64,000 nucleotides of DNA. It comes from Carallia brachiata (Eukaryota > Streptophyta > Magnoliopsida > Malpighiales > Rhizophoraceae). The notes under the pieces are model-generated. The model ran no database searches and was not told the origin of the DNA. It was given only the letters and a program-made list of their open reading frames with translations. Positions 11,033 to 23,700 of the stretch are shown here, piece by piece. The stretch spans positions 704,317-768,316 of the forward strand of contig JADCRB010000163.1 in assembly GCA_021464245.1 (NCBI GenBank). The letters run 5' to 3'. Each line of letters opens with the position of its first letter. The stretch's first letter is position 1. A program made the translations under genes and the position numbers.

Positions 11033-13619
11033 ATGGTTCGAGCTCTTGAACAAGAACAAGAAAGTTACAGGTCTAGATTGTTTCATTTCAAAGGAATTCA
11101 TGAGAATGCAGAAGGCCGGCACGCGAAATCTACAAGCATTGATGATAGTTTTAGACCCGATGAATCTTCTACGGATGTCAGGGTAATATTTAGAAGCCAA
11201 GGGTCGAGAACATCAAATTATCAACCGTTAGAGAAACATCAAATTGGTAGTGTACTCGATCGGAATGACAAAGCCCCTAGGTCTAGATTAAGCAAAGATG
11301 AAGCTGGAGCTGCAACTCTGGTCAAGGATAATAAAATTGCAGGCAAGTCTATGTTCAAAGTTCAATATTTTTTTCCCAGATGGTAGCTTATCTAAATGGT
11401 TGTATTAAACTTTAGTATTGATTTTATTTTGGGGTTGATTTTTAATGCTTGGTAGGTAGCTAAAAATATCGTCATATTCATTATATGGATAAATTACCAA
11501 TGTTTTAGCAGATGAATGCAGTGCATGGAAAATGATGTTTATAATGATAGAAAGCTACTTTGCAGATCATGTATTTTTTTTTGTCTTAACATGGGTTTTT
11601 TGTATCTTGTTTGGTTTTGATTCAGATATGAAACAGATGAAGGAAAGGTTTGCCAAACTGCTTTTGGGGGAGGACATGTCAGGTGGAGGGAAAGGTGTAT
11701 CGTCGGCTCTGGCATTGTCAAATGCCATCACAAACCTTGCTGGTATGTTGATCATGACGATGAGTCTATGATGCTCAAGGATGATCACTATGATGATTCT
11801 TACAAATATTTAGTACCTTCGATGTTGAGTTCTGTCACTAAGCTTCACCTTCTATATGCAGCTTCTGTATTTGGTGAAGTATTGCAGTTAGAGCCTATTT
11901 CGGCAGAGAGGAAAGCAAGGTGGAGAAAAGAGGTTGATTGGCTCTTATCGGTAACAGATCACATTGTCGAATTTGTTCCTTCCCAACAGAAATCCATGGA
12001 TGGATCCAATATGGAGGTAAACTCCCCTACAAGGTTTTATCAGAATGTGTTTCTGTTTCTTTTCCGGCCTCTGACTGCAACTTTATGTTTTTTGATGTAA
12101 TAGATCATGAGAACACGTCAACGGACTGATCTTCATATGAATATCCCTGCCTTGCGCAAGCTTGATGCAATGCTTATTGTAAGCGGAGACAGCCTTTCCT
12201 TCTAGTGATGTGAATATTTGTTAGTGTTGATTGCTATGGTATCACTTAACTGCATTTATGCAGGACTGCCTGGACAACTTCAAAGACCAGAGTGAGTTCT
12301 CTTATGTGTCTAAAGATGCTTCAGATTCAGAAAAAGGAAGCAAAAGAAAAGATGATAAATGGTGGATCCCTACAGTTAAAGTTCCTACAAATGGTCTATC
12401 AGATACGACAAGAAAATGTTTGCAATACCAAAAAGAATGTGTAAACCAAGTTCTAAAAGCAGCTATGGCAATAAATGCTCAAGTTCTATCAGAAATGGAG
12501 GTTCCTGAGAGCTACATTGAATCTCTCCCAAAGGTAAAGAAGAAATTCAACAATTCCTGCCAAATTTTGGCATAAAAGATTTCAAAGGGTTTTAACCATT
12601 TTTCTGACCACATTTTTTTTTCTGGTATTTTGGCAGAATGGAAGAGCAAGCCTTGGGGACTCAATTTATAAAAGTATCACAGTTGACTTCTTTGATCCAG
12701 ACCAATTCCTTTCCACCATGGACTTCTCATCAGAACACAAAATCCTAGACCTTAAGAACAGAATCGAGGCTTCTATAGTGATCTGGAATAGAAAGATGAA
12801 ACACAAGGATGGTAAATCACCATGGGGTTCAGCGATCAGTTTAGAGAAAAGAGAGCTCTTTGAAGAGAGAGCAGAAACCATCCTGCTCATCCTCAAACAT
12901 CGGTTCCCTGGAATTCCTCAATCTGCACTAGACATCAGTAAAATTCAGTATAACCGGGTAAGAGCAATAGGCTTTGATCTTGAGTCCTTTCTTTTAATTA
13001 ATTGTTCTTTTTATTTTTCAATATAAGATTACTGTCGGAACCGAGTGATCACCTTAACCAGGAAAAAAAAAACCAAATACAGCAATTACTCATTCTGGAT
13101 AGGAAGTTTTGCACCCAGTTTTCCTTGTTTGAAAGTTTACAAAACCAAATACAACAATTATTTGGCTGCTATTCTACTCAAGCTTCTGAGGCTAAAACCG
13201 AAGTTCTTTCTTACTTGGCCTAACAGGATGTAGGGCAGGCTGTTCTGGAAAGCTATTCAAGGATTTTGGAGAGCTTGGCATTCACCATTATCTCCCGAAT
13301 CAAAGATGTGTTGTATGCCGATTATGTCACTAGAAATCCAGCATATGCAGGACAAAAAAGAAATCCCTCAAAACAGACACCAATGGTATCAACTGGTGAA
13401 GACACTGTGGAGGAAAACTCCAAGACATTGTCAGATTTTATGGGTTGGAGCTTGGAACAAAATGATAGCAAGACGAAGAAGGATCTAGCTGGAGATGACC
13501 TAAACAAAGATGACGGAAAGTTTGTGCAGAAACCCGGTAATATAGTAACCAAAAAGAAAACTTCCTATCTTGACACCTTAGGAAGTTTAAGGAGCAGGAG
13601 CCCAACAGCACGCCATTGA
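11033..13619 (+). CDS. ROPGEF: RopGEF: PRONE-domain guanine nucleotide exchange factor, 7 exons
   Basis: Exons 11033-11342, 11626-11742, 11862-12016, 12104-12178, 12264-12533, 12637-12957 and 13227-13619 join in frame to 546 residues. PRONE proteins activate ROP/RAC small GTPases at the plasma membrane by promoting GDP release, and so steer polar growth. The PRONE domain runs from about 104 to 450: it opens with [16 protein letters not shown] and includes LSNAITNLA, the [20 protein letters not shown] segment (exon 3), [32 protein letters not shown] and the [18 protein letters not shown] end of exon 6. The variable N-terminus (1-103) and C-terminus (about 455-546, ending in SPTARH) are the regions that regulate these proteins. 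I start at ATG 11033 because its context is good (GAAAATGG); an in-frame GTG at 11000 is not a plausible start. The first intron is GC-AG. I do not assign a family number. Confidence 0.95.
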
Positions 13620-14063
13620 CATTGTATGTAGGGGAGAAAGAGAAGAAGAAACACAGATTGAAATTTAGGGTCTCTGGAGTAGTGAAATAGTTATCTTCAT
13701 TCTGTCCCCCATCTTGTAAATACGGAAAAATGAATGCAAGTGTAAAAGCTGGATTTGAAGCATCTCGTTCATCTATGTCATTGTTAGGCAAAATGGACTT
13801 GTAGTTTCTTAGTCACTGCAATGTGAATTTTCTGCAATGCGCTTGAGGTTTTTTTCATAGTGATAATAGAAGGCACGGAATAGCAACCGTAGTACTCAAG
13901 CAGAAAGCATCAGAAATCTAATGGAATTTCCCAAGCAATAACGAAGATTGAACATATTCTGCATTAATAAACAAGAAGCCTAAGTAGGCTTAAGCAAACC
14001 TACAAACTTCAATAGAAAAGAGAATACATACAATTACAGTAGGATGACGATGCCACAACTAAA
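13620..14063. other. Convergent intergenic region between ROPGEF and PSAH
   Basis: The two stop codons face each other across 444 bp, so both 3'UTRs must lie here and may overlap. No other gene is seen. Confidence 0.6.
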
Positions 14064-15838
14064 TTATATCTTGCCGCGTGGCCCAAGCTTCGGTGGAAGT
14101 TGTGGGCCCTTCTTGATTGGTAGAATGTCATCAGAAGCTGTAGCACTGAAATAAGCCAGGGTTGCACCACCCCCCAAGATCAAGAACTTAAGCAACAATC
14201 CTCTCTTGGTGAAAGGAGCTGCAAATGTCTCAAAGAACTTGCTCTGCAGTTCCATAAACACACAGAACGTAAGTTTCACTATGGTCATGAATAAGGATCT
14301 AAAGATCATGAAGGAAATGCAAACCAACTCTAGTTATGTAACTAAAGTTATACAGGTTTATCAATGAATTCATGATTGCCAAGCTTATCTACAATAGTTA
14401 CTTACCCAATATATGACCCCCTTTTGTTTTAATCCAGATTCAACTACTTAAACTTCATTGTGGCACAAGTTCAACTCACAAAAATAGCCTTCTTATATAA
14501 AAAAATAAAGGTAAGGTTGTGCACCTCTAAACCTACACCAGACCCCAAATTGTAAGTAGCCTCGTTCAACAGGAAGCTCTTTTTTATATTCAACTACTTA
14601 AACTCCAAATAACTTAATTCAACTAAAGTGGAGACATTGAAAACCATAATAAAATTCACCAATTTGTTGATGATATTTTTAGTGACTGAGCCAAGGGTTG
14701 GATTGAACAAAACAATACATGCAATGGTGCAACCAGTTGTTGCTCAAAAAAAAAAAATGTTGCAACCAGTTCAATTAAGAATCAAATGACAGTGCATTAG
14801 ACTAGTATCTGGATGATTGGCATGCATCCATTAAGGCTACTTCAAATAGACAGTGACACCCATATCTCAACTGAAAAACAAAGAAGCCCTGGCCAACTAA
14901 TCGTTCAACATTTTAAAATACATGGCCTTCATGACATATCAACAAGTTCAAGGCACTTTGTTTCTTTTCCTTTCCAACATGGACCTTAACTGTCTAATAA
15001 TAGTCTAATTTCACAGAGGATAATGTGTTAGCCAACAAGAATCTGTCCCAAGCTCTTTTTTAACCGCTACACAACAACCATGTCAAATTATTCCATTTAT
15101 GACCGCAATAAATTCCTCTCTATGCCATCTTTGCAATTGACTCAACTTGGACCATATGAATGAAATCAGGCCTGTGCATCACTAAGTCATGCGATTTCTG
15201 ACAACCACTTAATCCTGTATTAGATTCAAGCTGCGAAAACAGCCTCTCTATGAAAACAAGGCTAAGGCTGCGTGTAAGGAGCCTCGTGCATTGGAAACGC
15301 ACACTCAATTCTCTACCTATTTGCTACTCCACATATCTGAACACCAGCAGATGACAATAACTCTTAGAATGAGAATCCAATTCGATAAGCAACATTTTTG
15401 ACTTGCTAAATGAAGTAATTAAGATGAGATATACAGTCACAAACCTGAAGGGAGTTGTATGGAGAAGGTGCATCTGATCCATACAAGTCCCACTGCCCAG
15501 TGGTGTTGCCTAAATCTTCCAAATCAAAGTACACACTCTTATCACCATACTTTGCAACCACAGCACCATTCCTATATCCAAAACACAGACATAACAAGCA
15601 ATATAAAAAAAAAAAAAAGGCAATCATAGGCCAAATTATATGGAATAAGGTCAAAAGGAAAAGTATTAAATGTGGCATTTAAGAATCTGGTGGTAATGCA
15701 TTGGTACCTAAAGTTTCTGAGTCTCATGCTCTGGCCAGATGGTTTGACATGGAGCTTTGTTCCACTGAGGGAGCTACCACCAAGGCCCTTGATGGTGGCA
15801 GCAGGTTGAACAACAGCAAGAGTTGCTAGAGATGCCAT
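14064..15838 (-). CDS. PSAH: Photosystem I subunit VI (PsaH), chloroplast precursor, 3 exons
   Basis: Exons 15838-15708, 15571-15445 and 14243-14064 join in frame to 145 residues, the usual precursor length. PsaH is a nuclear-encoded stromal-side PSI subunit needed for docking of mobile LHCII in state transitions. The N-terminus ([20 protein letters not shown]) is a typical transit peptide, and the mature protein starts near [19 protein letters not shown]. Exon 2 ends with [13 protein letters not shown]. Exon 3 encodes [20 protein letters not shown], one hydrophobic segment (about 101-120) and the conserved [13 protein letters not shown] tail. The second intron is about 1.2 kb; no other gene is seen in it. 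The gene is divergent from plastid RPS17. Confidence 0.97.
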
Positions 15839-15940
15839 ATGTGCTGTGGTTTGGCTCCTAACAGACTTCTGTTTTCAGTTGGCAAGGGAGCAGAAGGAGA
15901 GAGTTGGGTTTTTCATCTTTTTGCACCGATCTCAGAAGGA

Positions 15941-15946
15941 CACGTG
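15941..15946 (-). promoter_or_regulatory. G-box CACGTG upstream of PSAH
   Basis: CACGTG, in the context ACACGTGGCA, lies 103 bp upstream of the PSAH start codon. The G-box is bound by bZIP and bHLH factors and is common in light-regulated photosynthesis genes. Whether this one works is inferred. Confidence 0.6.
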
Positions 15947-16010
15947 GCACAATGGGTTTTCTCGAGAGAGATTGGGAGAGTCATTCATGTAGTGCCATGT
16001 GGATTGCCGA

Positions 16011-16026
16011 TGGATAAGCCTATCCA
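16011..16026. promoter_or_regulatory. Palindromic I-box-like pair upstream of PSAH
   Basis: TGGATAAGCCTATCCA holds GATAAG and an inverted GGATA with 6-bp arms, about 175 bp upstream of the PSAH start. GATAAG (I-box) motifs often accompany G-boxes in light-responsive promoters. Confidence 0.45.
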
Positions 16027-16089
16027 TGTTTTGATGCTTCCACCATTAAAGCCCATATGACCCTCGAAGAAATTTGATGCGCAAAAATC

Positions 16090-16910
16090 ACTTATAAAAC
16101 TGTATTTACTCGTAAGTTGTGTTTAGTTTTATATAAAATAAAATATAATAAAATAAAATAAATTCATTTTATATTATTTTATTTTTTTGTTAAATTTTAT
16201 ATTATACGTCGAACGCTCCCATAATATTTCCAACAGTTATCCCCTCTACACTTGGTCATTCAGTATTTTTACGGCAGTCACAATAATTGGTACGCTATAA
16301 AAAGGTCGTTTTCAGTCCTCCACTCCCCCTCAGCACCTTTGTGTAAAGAATTAGAAAAGAAATCCGCTGAACGAAAATGCGAATTAAGAAAAGAAAGAAA
16401 AAATTGGTCTTTCAATAATTTTTATTTTGAAATTTGTTACGGGTAAAATAATAATTGATATTTTAAAATAAATATTAATATTTTTTAAATATTTATTAAT
16501 TTTTTATTTTAAAAATATTAATTATCGTTTTAAAAATGATAATTATAATTTTATTCTGAATATTTTTTAAAACAAAAAGCTCGGGACTTAAGGAAAAGGA
16601 AAAAATTCGTTGACTAAATATAAACTGACACAATCTTTATACGTCTCGTAACAATACATTTTTATCATTGCAAGATGTATTGGCAGCAGCGGATCAGCTG
16701 GTTGGTTTGATATCTATAATAAATAATTTTTTTTATTTATTAGAAAATTTATTAACTCATAAATTATATAAAAAAATATATTTTTTTCTCATAAATTTCA
16801 CTATTTTTTTTCTAACATTCAAATTTAAGATTTTTAAAATAAAAATTTAACTTTTATCTATTAAATTATCTCGTAAAAAATTTTAGAATAAATAATTAAC
16901 ACATTGATTT
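16090..16910. other. AT-rich spacer between divergent plastid-protein genes
   Basis: Very AT-rich sequence with an inverted-repeat tendency at about 16115-16215 and 16440-16550. I see no gene here. Confidence 0.5.
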
Positions 16911-16964
16911 TAGAGCCCCTGTCTGTTCAAAAGCAAGCTTAGAGTAATTTGGGGGAAACCCCGA

Positions 16965-17015
16965 GGCCTCACATCTCTCAAGCCCACAATAGTTCCAACT
17001 TGAGGCCCAAAGGCC
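16965..17015. promoter_or_regulatory. GGCCCA/AGCCCA-type motifs upstream of RPS17
   Basis: The stretch AAGCCCACAATAG followed by TTGAGGCCCAAAGGCC carries an AGCCCA and GGCCCA core. Such site II-type motifs are typical of promoters of ribosomal-protein and other housekeeping genes. They lie about 430 bp upstream of the start codon, so the role is only inferred. Confidence 0.4.
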
Positions 17016-17426
17016 TTCGCATTGATTTTGAAAATAAATATAAAGTTTTATTTGGACCCTTTCCCTTCAAACTTCGAACTCAATTTTTTTTTTTTCAATT
17101 TTTCGAATTTGACGTGGAATAAAACAAAAAAAATTAGCATTAATAGATAGCATAAAAAAAACCTCTAGAAAAAGGCCATAAATAAGAATATCATATACCA
17201 ACGGAGTTTAACATATTTCAGTATGATATTTATCTGAGACATTAAAATTATGCATATTGTTCATTGTTTTGGGATAAAAATTTTAGTAAGTTGAGTGAAA
17301 AATCGCAAGCCCATCCCCAGAAACACACCCAAACTATCCTCTTAATGGATAGCACCAACACTCCAACAGACCAAACCCTCAATTTTTTTCTCTCTTATCT
17401 CCAGACCCCAAAGTGCCAGAAAATCA

Positions 17427-17858
17427 ATGGCACTGCTAACACTGTCCCTAACATCATCACTCAAGTCCCTCAGTCTCTCCACTCCTTTCCTCCATGGATC
17501 AACTCCACTCACTCACCTCTCAAAACCCAATTCCCCCCTCTCTCTCTCAACCCTAAAGTCCCCACCTTTTCTCCCTCCAATCAGAGCCATGAAGTCAATG
17601 CAAGGCAAAGTGGTTTGTTCCACCAGTGACAAGACAGTGTCTGTGGAGGTGACCAGATTGGCCCCACACCCAAAGTACAAGAGGAGGATCAGGAAGAAGA
17701 AGAAATACCAGGCTCATGACCCTGATAACCAGTTTAAAGTTGGGGACTTTGTCCAGCTTCAGAAATGCAGACCCATCAGCAAGACCAAGACTTTCCTTGC
17801 TGTGCCCGTTACTGTAAGGAGAAACCAGGAGGAGAGAAAAAAGGTGAAGGTGAGGTAA
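17427..17858 (+). CDS. RPS17: Plastid 30S ribosomal protein S17 (uS17c), single exon
   Basis: The frame encodes 143 residues with no intron. The first 50 or so are a Ser/Thr/Leu/Pro-rich transit peptide (MALLTLSLTSSLKSLSLSTP). The conserved core begins at MKSMQGKVVCSTSDKTVSVE (about 55) and has the S17 signature GDFVQLQKCRPIS (105-117), with basic patches KYKRRIRKKKKY and NQEERKKVKVR. S17 is a primary 16S rRNA-binding protein with an OB fold in the small subunit. The bacterial-type core with a plastid-type leader shows a nuclear gene for the chloroplast ribosome. I prefer the start at 17427 because it begins the transit peptide; the overlapping frame from 17264 is out of phase with it. Confidence 0.96.
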   Translation: MALLTLSLTSSLKSLSLSTPFLHGSTPLTHLSKPNSPLSLSTLKSPPFLPPIRAMKSMQGKVVCSTSDKTVSVEVTRLAPHPKYKRRIRKKKKYQAHDPDNQFKVGDFVQLQKCRPISKTKTFLAVPVTVRRNQEERKKVKVR

Positions 17859-19180
17859 AGGGGTTGTTCCTCAGGAGCTTGGGATTCCATTGGAGTCTCA
17901 ACAGGAACTGCAGGCTTAATCTGAGGTCTGATTTGATGCTTAGTTGTGCTTCTTTTTCAATTGAATGTAATTTTGGCCTTTTCAAGACCATGATGATGTA
18001 ATTCAATGGCTATGAATGGATGTCTTTTAATATAAAATGTTTCAATTTCAGTGTTAACTAACTCTCTATGTTATTTTCCCCCTTGAAACCTATCCCTTTT
18101 AGCTGTTAGGTATTTGAGTGGTTGAGTCTTGTTTCTTCGGAACCATTGGATTGTTTGCCTGAGAGACTCTGGAATGCAATTGTTTTCAATTTGAGATATT
18201 TGGAAGCAGTTTGGAATTCCTTAAAGGCTCAAAATTGTGAGCTTTGGAGTTTGACATTAGTACTTCAATGAAAGTCATTAACTCATGGGATTGTGGTGAT
18301 GAATTTGAGACAGATATATTGGCTATGATTGTTTGCTTGTTATTTGTCCAGTATTTCCACATTTGTAATAATACTTTGATAATATGCTGGACTCTGTGTT
18401 AAAATGATTTATGGATATTGTTTTTAGTATTGCATAATGAAAGGTGAAGTTTACTTTTGACATGTTCGACGAAGTTATCCTGCCATTGGAGTGGCAGTTT
18501 CAATGAGATTTTCCATTGGTTTTCAATTGGCTTGTGATCTATAGACTGCTTTTTGGTTAGTGCAAGTTGGAATGCATGTTGGTATGTTGATTTTTACTTT
18601 GACTTCAGGATTTGGTGTTATTTGCTAGGCATGAAACGTTTATGTTACTTCATGTTAACGAACTTTGTTTATGGTATGAATTTACATTTGATTGATATGC
18701 TGTTAGGCATTCTTGGGACAGTGATTCATAGCCATATTAACTGTAGTCAAAAAGAAAGGCAAAAAGAAGATGAAAAACACTAAAGGGTAATAAGGGCATG
18801 CCCTTAAATTTACCTTAGAAAGCCTAGAGGTGCCTAGGAAGGTTTGGATTTCTTTTAGGAGTTTCAACAGAAACAGCTTTTTGAGTTTTAAGAGAGATTT
18901 TTGGTTCTTATGATAGGTCAAATGCTTTCTGTGTGTTTTTCTGAATCCTGACATCAAAGAGCTGTTTGGGAGAGGAAAGGGGAGTTCCTGCCCAAATACA
19001 AATTTTCCTTTTGGGTGAATTTTTGTGTTTACTCTGCTGATCAATTCCGTTCAATTAAAAAATTGAGTATTAAGTCAAGGCTATCAAATTTACATGTTTA
19101 ACATTGCATAGATGTATGGAAGTACATGAGACTCAAAATTTTCATTGCTTGTTGAAATTTGTAACTTTATTGTTAGCTAT
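17859..19180. other. 3' flank of RPS17 and intergenic sequence, nothing further supported
   Basis: Short reading frames at 17765-18001, 18553-18783 and 18703-19044 have no recognisable domain. Confidence 0.5.
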
Positions 19181-19412
19181 TGTACATCTATTATCTATTA
19201 TGCATGCATATATGCACTAGGCAATAATGAATTTTATGTCCTTCTTGTTCATGGAAAGAGAAGAAATGCATGTAAGCTATCTTCCTTGTGACCCAATGTA
19301 CATCTATTATCTATATATGTATGCATATATGCACCAGGAAATAATTATTTCGTGTTTCTTTTTAATGGAAAGGGAAAGAATGCATGTAAACTATCTTTCT
19401 TGTGAGCTAGCA
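19181..19412. repeat. Tandem duplication of about 116 bp
   Basis: TGTACATCTATTATCTAT starts both halves (about 19181 and 19297). Each half continues with GCATATATGCAC(T/C)AGG, an AATGGAAAG(A/G)G segment, AATGCATGTAA and TATCTTTCTTGTGA-type ends. The halves are about 80-85% alike by eye. Confidence 0.8.
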
Positions 19413-20713
19413 ACAGATTCGAATCAGAGAAACAGGTCCTTTGCCAAAATTCGAGCAGATCGATGACTCAGAAACCACCCTCCCCCTTAAATAATGCACT
19501 GTCATAGCAAGGCAGCCTGATCTTCACTCTTCCCTACATGCAACTTGTTAAGTTTATGGAGATAACATCAATCTGGCACATTCAGCAGCACTACAAGACC
19601 ACCTACAGGAAAGGGAGTCTGATTGCTTGGAATTCATCCTGGGATTTTGGATCGACAACCATTTGGCAGCATGGCAGTCCCACTGAGCGCCCAAAATGAT
19701 ACTTTCACCATATTCATACATCAAGTGAATACACTATACACAGTTCTCTCCATGCTGGTCTTTTAAGTCTCTAGCCTATTTATCTAGGAGATGGACACTG
19801 AATCCTTTTCTTCAAATCAGGATTGGTAATCAATCAACCTCAATCTAGAGAAGAAAGTATGGGTTAAACATGGAACTAGATCTTTAAGAACTTCCCTAGT
19901 AACACTAACAACCTCAATCTAAGGAGAATGCACCCTCAAGAGGAGAAGTACTTTGGATCGATCAGTGCTGAAAGCAGTAAGCAGGAGTTTTTAGTCCTCT
20001 TTTAAACCATGCTTAAGTGTAGCTGGTGGTTTTAAATTATTGTCCTTAACCATCATTAATATCTGCACTGATCGCAATTGCAACGTCCCTCCCAAACCAC
20101 ACTATAAAACCTTTGCTAATGAATAACATATCGATATTCTCGATATGGGGAATTGTGCAATCATAGGACTTACTAGCTGTATGGTAGTAGAGCGGATTTA
20201 ATTATGACAATCAGTGGAAGGCATAGATTCAATACTTAGCTAAATGAATAATATGTTATCATATTTTATGTCAATGTTTCAACGACCGAACTGCAAGTAA
20301 ATAACTCATACAAACAAATCACTATTTCTTTTTTTAGTCTTTAAGTCTTCTACTTCATCCAAAAAAAAAAGACCCATTTCGAATAGGGAATTTTTGACAT
20401 TCTACTCCTTGAACAATTTAGGATGAAATTCCATCAAATACAAATTAAAATATATTTCTATAAAAATAATTCAAATTCACTCTCCATTACTTCCACATTA
20501 ACAATTGGAGATTTTTCTAAGCATCAAGCCCTCATTCCCACCAGAAACAGATGAAGCACCCCACATAAAATCATCTCCTGCTATCAAATCTAGAGTCCAT
20601 GTAAAGGCCCCAAAAACAAAAGGCAGTACAAGAAACCTATGCCTTTTTTTGTTTTTTTGTTTTTTTTTTTTTTTAACATTTAATGTCTAACCAACTAGTA
20701 AAACTAAGGCAAC
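19413..20713. other. Intergenic sequence 3' of GL2, nothing supported
   Basis: Poly-T and poly-A runs (about 20646-20675) and no credible reading frame. The GL2 3'UTR must lie at the right end. Confidence 0.5.
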
Positions 20714-23700
20714 TTAACTATCTTCACATTGCAGGCTTGACTTAATATTTTGCAGAGTACATGATATAAAAGTGTTAACAGAGTCCACAGATTCCATTGT
20801 TAGTTTGGCTGCAGGAGAGGTATTTGTTAAGATTTGGACTGCTATTGTTAGCAAAGACCCTCCTTCTGTTCCCTTCTCCTCTTGCCTGGAAGTGATCACT
20901 AGTGGCCTTGTTTCGATTCCATCCGGAAGAATTGAGAATCCTGAAGGTAGAATTGCTATGTTGCTCGAATCGCATCCTGTGATTACTGATTGCATTCCCG
21001 CGATTTCCACAGGAGCATAGACTACCATGGATTCATAGGAATTGGTACAGCAATCTTGGAGTACCCACGTGCTATTCTCTTCCAATTTCATCGTCTATAA
21101 TTGAAAGTTCAGTTCAATATTGGAGATAATTAACAGAGGCCACATTTTCAAATTCAGTTATTTCTGATAGAAGTAACGAGTCACCTGAATAGTTACTGCA
21201 TTGCCTCTATCTTGTGCTTTGACCAAGTTGGCAATGGATTGTACAGAACCACCGTTGGACATAATATCCCACTACAAATCCATGCAGAACATGTAGTCAG
21301 ATAGTCTTCCTCAGCAATACTTTCTATGAGGAAAATTCAGGGTATAGTTTAGGCAAATAATCAAACCTCATTTCTACGCGTTTCGTCTCTGAGGAAATCG
21401 AATAGGACATGTGGAGAGACGGGTAACCATATCGAAGATACTGCACACAATATTACTCCAAGGGGTTCACCAGGGTCATTCAAGTTCTTCCTGGAGGAAA
21501 CCCTTATATCCTCTCCTGTTTTGCTGGTCACCTTATTCCATGTGTTGTAGCTTGATGCTCCTATTGCGCGGCAAAAGCTCCAAGTCATTCTTTGTGCCAA
21601 CTTCAGAATGCTTTTCCCAGCTAGTGTTGCCACCCCTATTTTATTGAACAATGGTCAAAAATTAGATTGCTTTGTGATAAGTAACCAACAATTCTGATTG
21701 ATAACGAGAAATGCAATGTTTCTGGGCCATTATGTATAAAACTAGGCCTTACTGCATTTCTGATATATGAATGTTTAAGATTTGCAGTCTCCAGTCATAA
21801 TTATACAAATTTTGAGGGGAGAAGAATTACAGGCGTACCACTTGAATCTTTAGTTGGAACATTGGTTGCCATGAAGAAAACAAGCCGTTCGCATTGGAGC
21901 TGCAATGTTGCAATCCAATGCCTGGCACCAAAGGCTAGGCCACTATTCACAATAGTTCGGTACATTGTATGAACTGTGCTTTTCCGGCATTCCAAATGCT
22001 CTACCCAGATAACCTGAAATCAAGTTTACCTCACACAGCTTACACGCACATCTCTTAAGAATTTAACTTCAATGCAATTTGATCCCATTTTTAATTATTT
22101 TTCAGGTATATTAAGCACAACCTATCACAAAGTATGTTTCAAATCATTATTGTACTCATTTGCTTGCAGTCTTTTTTTAGCAAAATGTAAAGGCTTGAAC
22201 CCAAATAGCTTCAAAGTGTAGAAACCATGCATACACAAAAATATCTATGTATACCTTGCAATGGCCATTGGACTTGTCCTCAATAATGCATCCGGATGGG
22301 CGTTTTCTGCACTTCACGAGTGAAGCATCGATACTATCTTCAACCTTTTCGATGGAAACATCAACAATTGCCCATTGCTCTGCACTAAGTTGCTTGCAGT
22401 AGCGAACAAAGTACACTTCTCTGGTTGGCACCAGGGGTGTCATCATTTGCATCTCTGCAAACATCTGCAACCAATGCAGAGGGGTAAAATGACTATTGTT
22501 GTTAGTCTAGTTTCGGTTAAACGCAATCTTAACAAAATTAACATATTGTTTCAATTTTTAGTACTCGACAGCTTCAATTTTTGTGTTAAACATGAGAATT
22601 TTTTATATCAGAAATGCTTATTTCAATGCGGAACACATTAACTGGCAATTCTCCTGTAAAATGCACTCTCCAAAGATCACCGGGACAACAAGACAATAAG
22701 ATTCAATGCAGCTTCCAGATGCAATTTACAGATAGCCCAAAACAGCAATATCAATTAATTTTTCTATCGCATTATCTTTGAAATTTATGTTCACAGGGAG
22801 CTCGGTCTATTTAATTTGTGCCTCAGAACTTGTAAGTGCAGGAGATGTGACAAGAGGTCATGCATAACTACTTACCAGTTGGACTGAACCATTTCTATTA
22901 GGCGCTTCACCATTGCAGATTACATAAACTGTGGCTGCCTTTGATATTAAACATGGAAACATTTCCCTCCATTGATTCTGCAAGAAGACGATCGAGATTA
23001 TATTTTTGCTCATATTAGCTCACTACCAGTTTTGACTGCTAACTGAAGCACTGGACCACATAATATAAAATTTGAAGGCTCACCACATCCATGAAACTTT
23101 GAACTAGCCGGGGTAGATCCACAAAAACAACTCCTGTGTCTCGTGAGACTTCAATAGAACTCTTAGGCCTTCCATTGCTTGAATTTTCAATACCAAACGC
23201 TTTAACGTACTCATCATAATTAAGAATTTCCCGTCCAGTCTCAACACTTCTAATCCAAAGTGGTTCCCCGGCTGTGGCCATTTTCTTGAGCTCTTCCATT
23301 GCTTGATCAACAATCTCCATAATCCTTGATTTCTCTAGACCAAAAATGCCACTGTAATAATCTAATAAACTTCTGTTCTCTTCATCATTTCCGGCTGAGC
23401 ATGAGGTTGTTGCCCCTGGAGGATGCTTTTCTAATGCTGCTCGAAGTTTTTCTACCTGCAACATGATCATAACAGATCATGCTAACAAGTACATATCTGC
23501 ATTAAGGAAATTTTCCAAAGAAATATAATTTTTTATAAATTTTGTTTTAATCACCTCTGCTTTCAGTTTGGAATTCTCAATACGTAATTGTTGTTCCTCA
23601 GCTGTTAAGGTAGAGTCTCTGCTAGTTGTAGCAACCCCACAATTGGGACAGCAAGATTTTTTAATGGTCTCCCTCAAGGCTTTATTTTCGTCCCTGAGTT

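Noticed and set aside
17264..17629. 121-codon frame overlapping RPS17
   Set aside because: It is in another frame and its Pro/Ser text is a shift of the RPS17 leader; only the 17427 frame has the S17 core.
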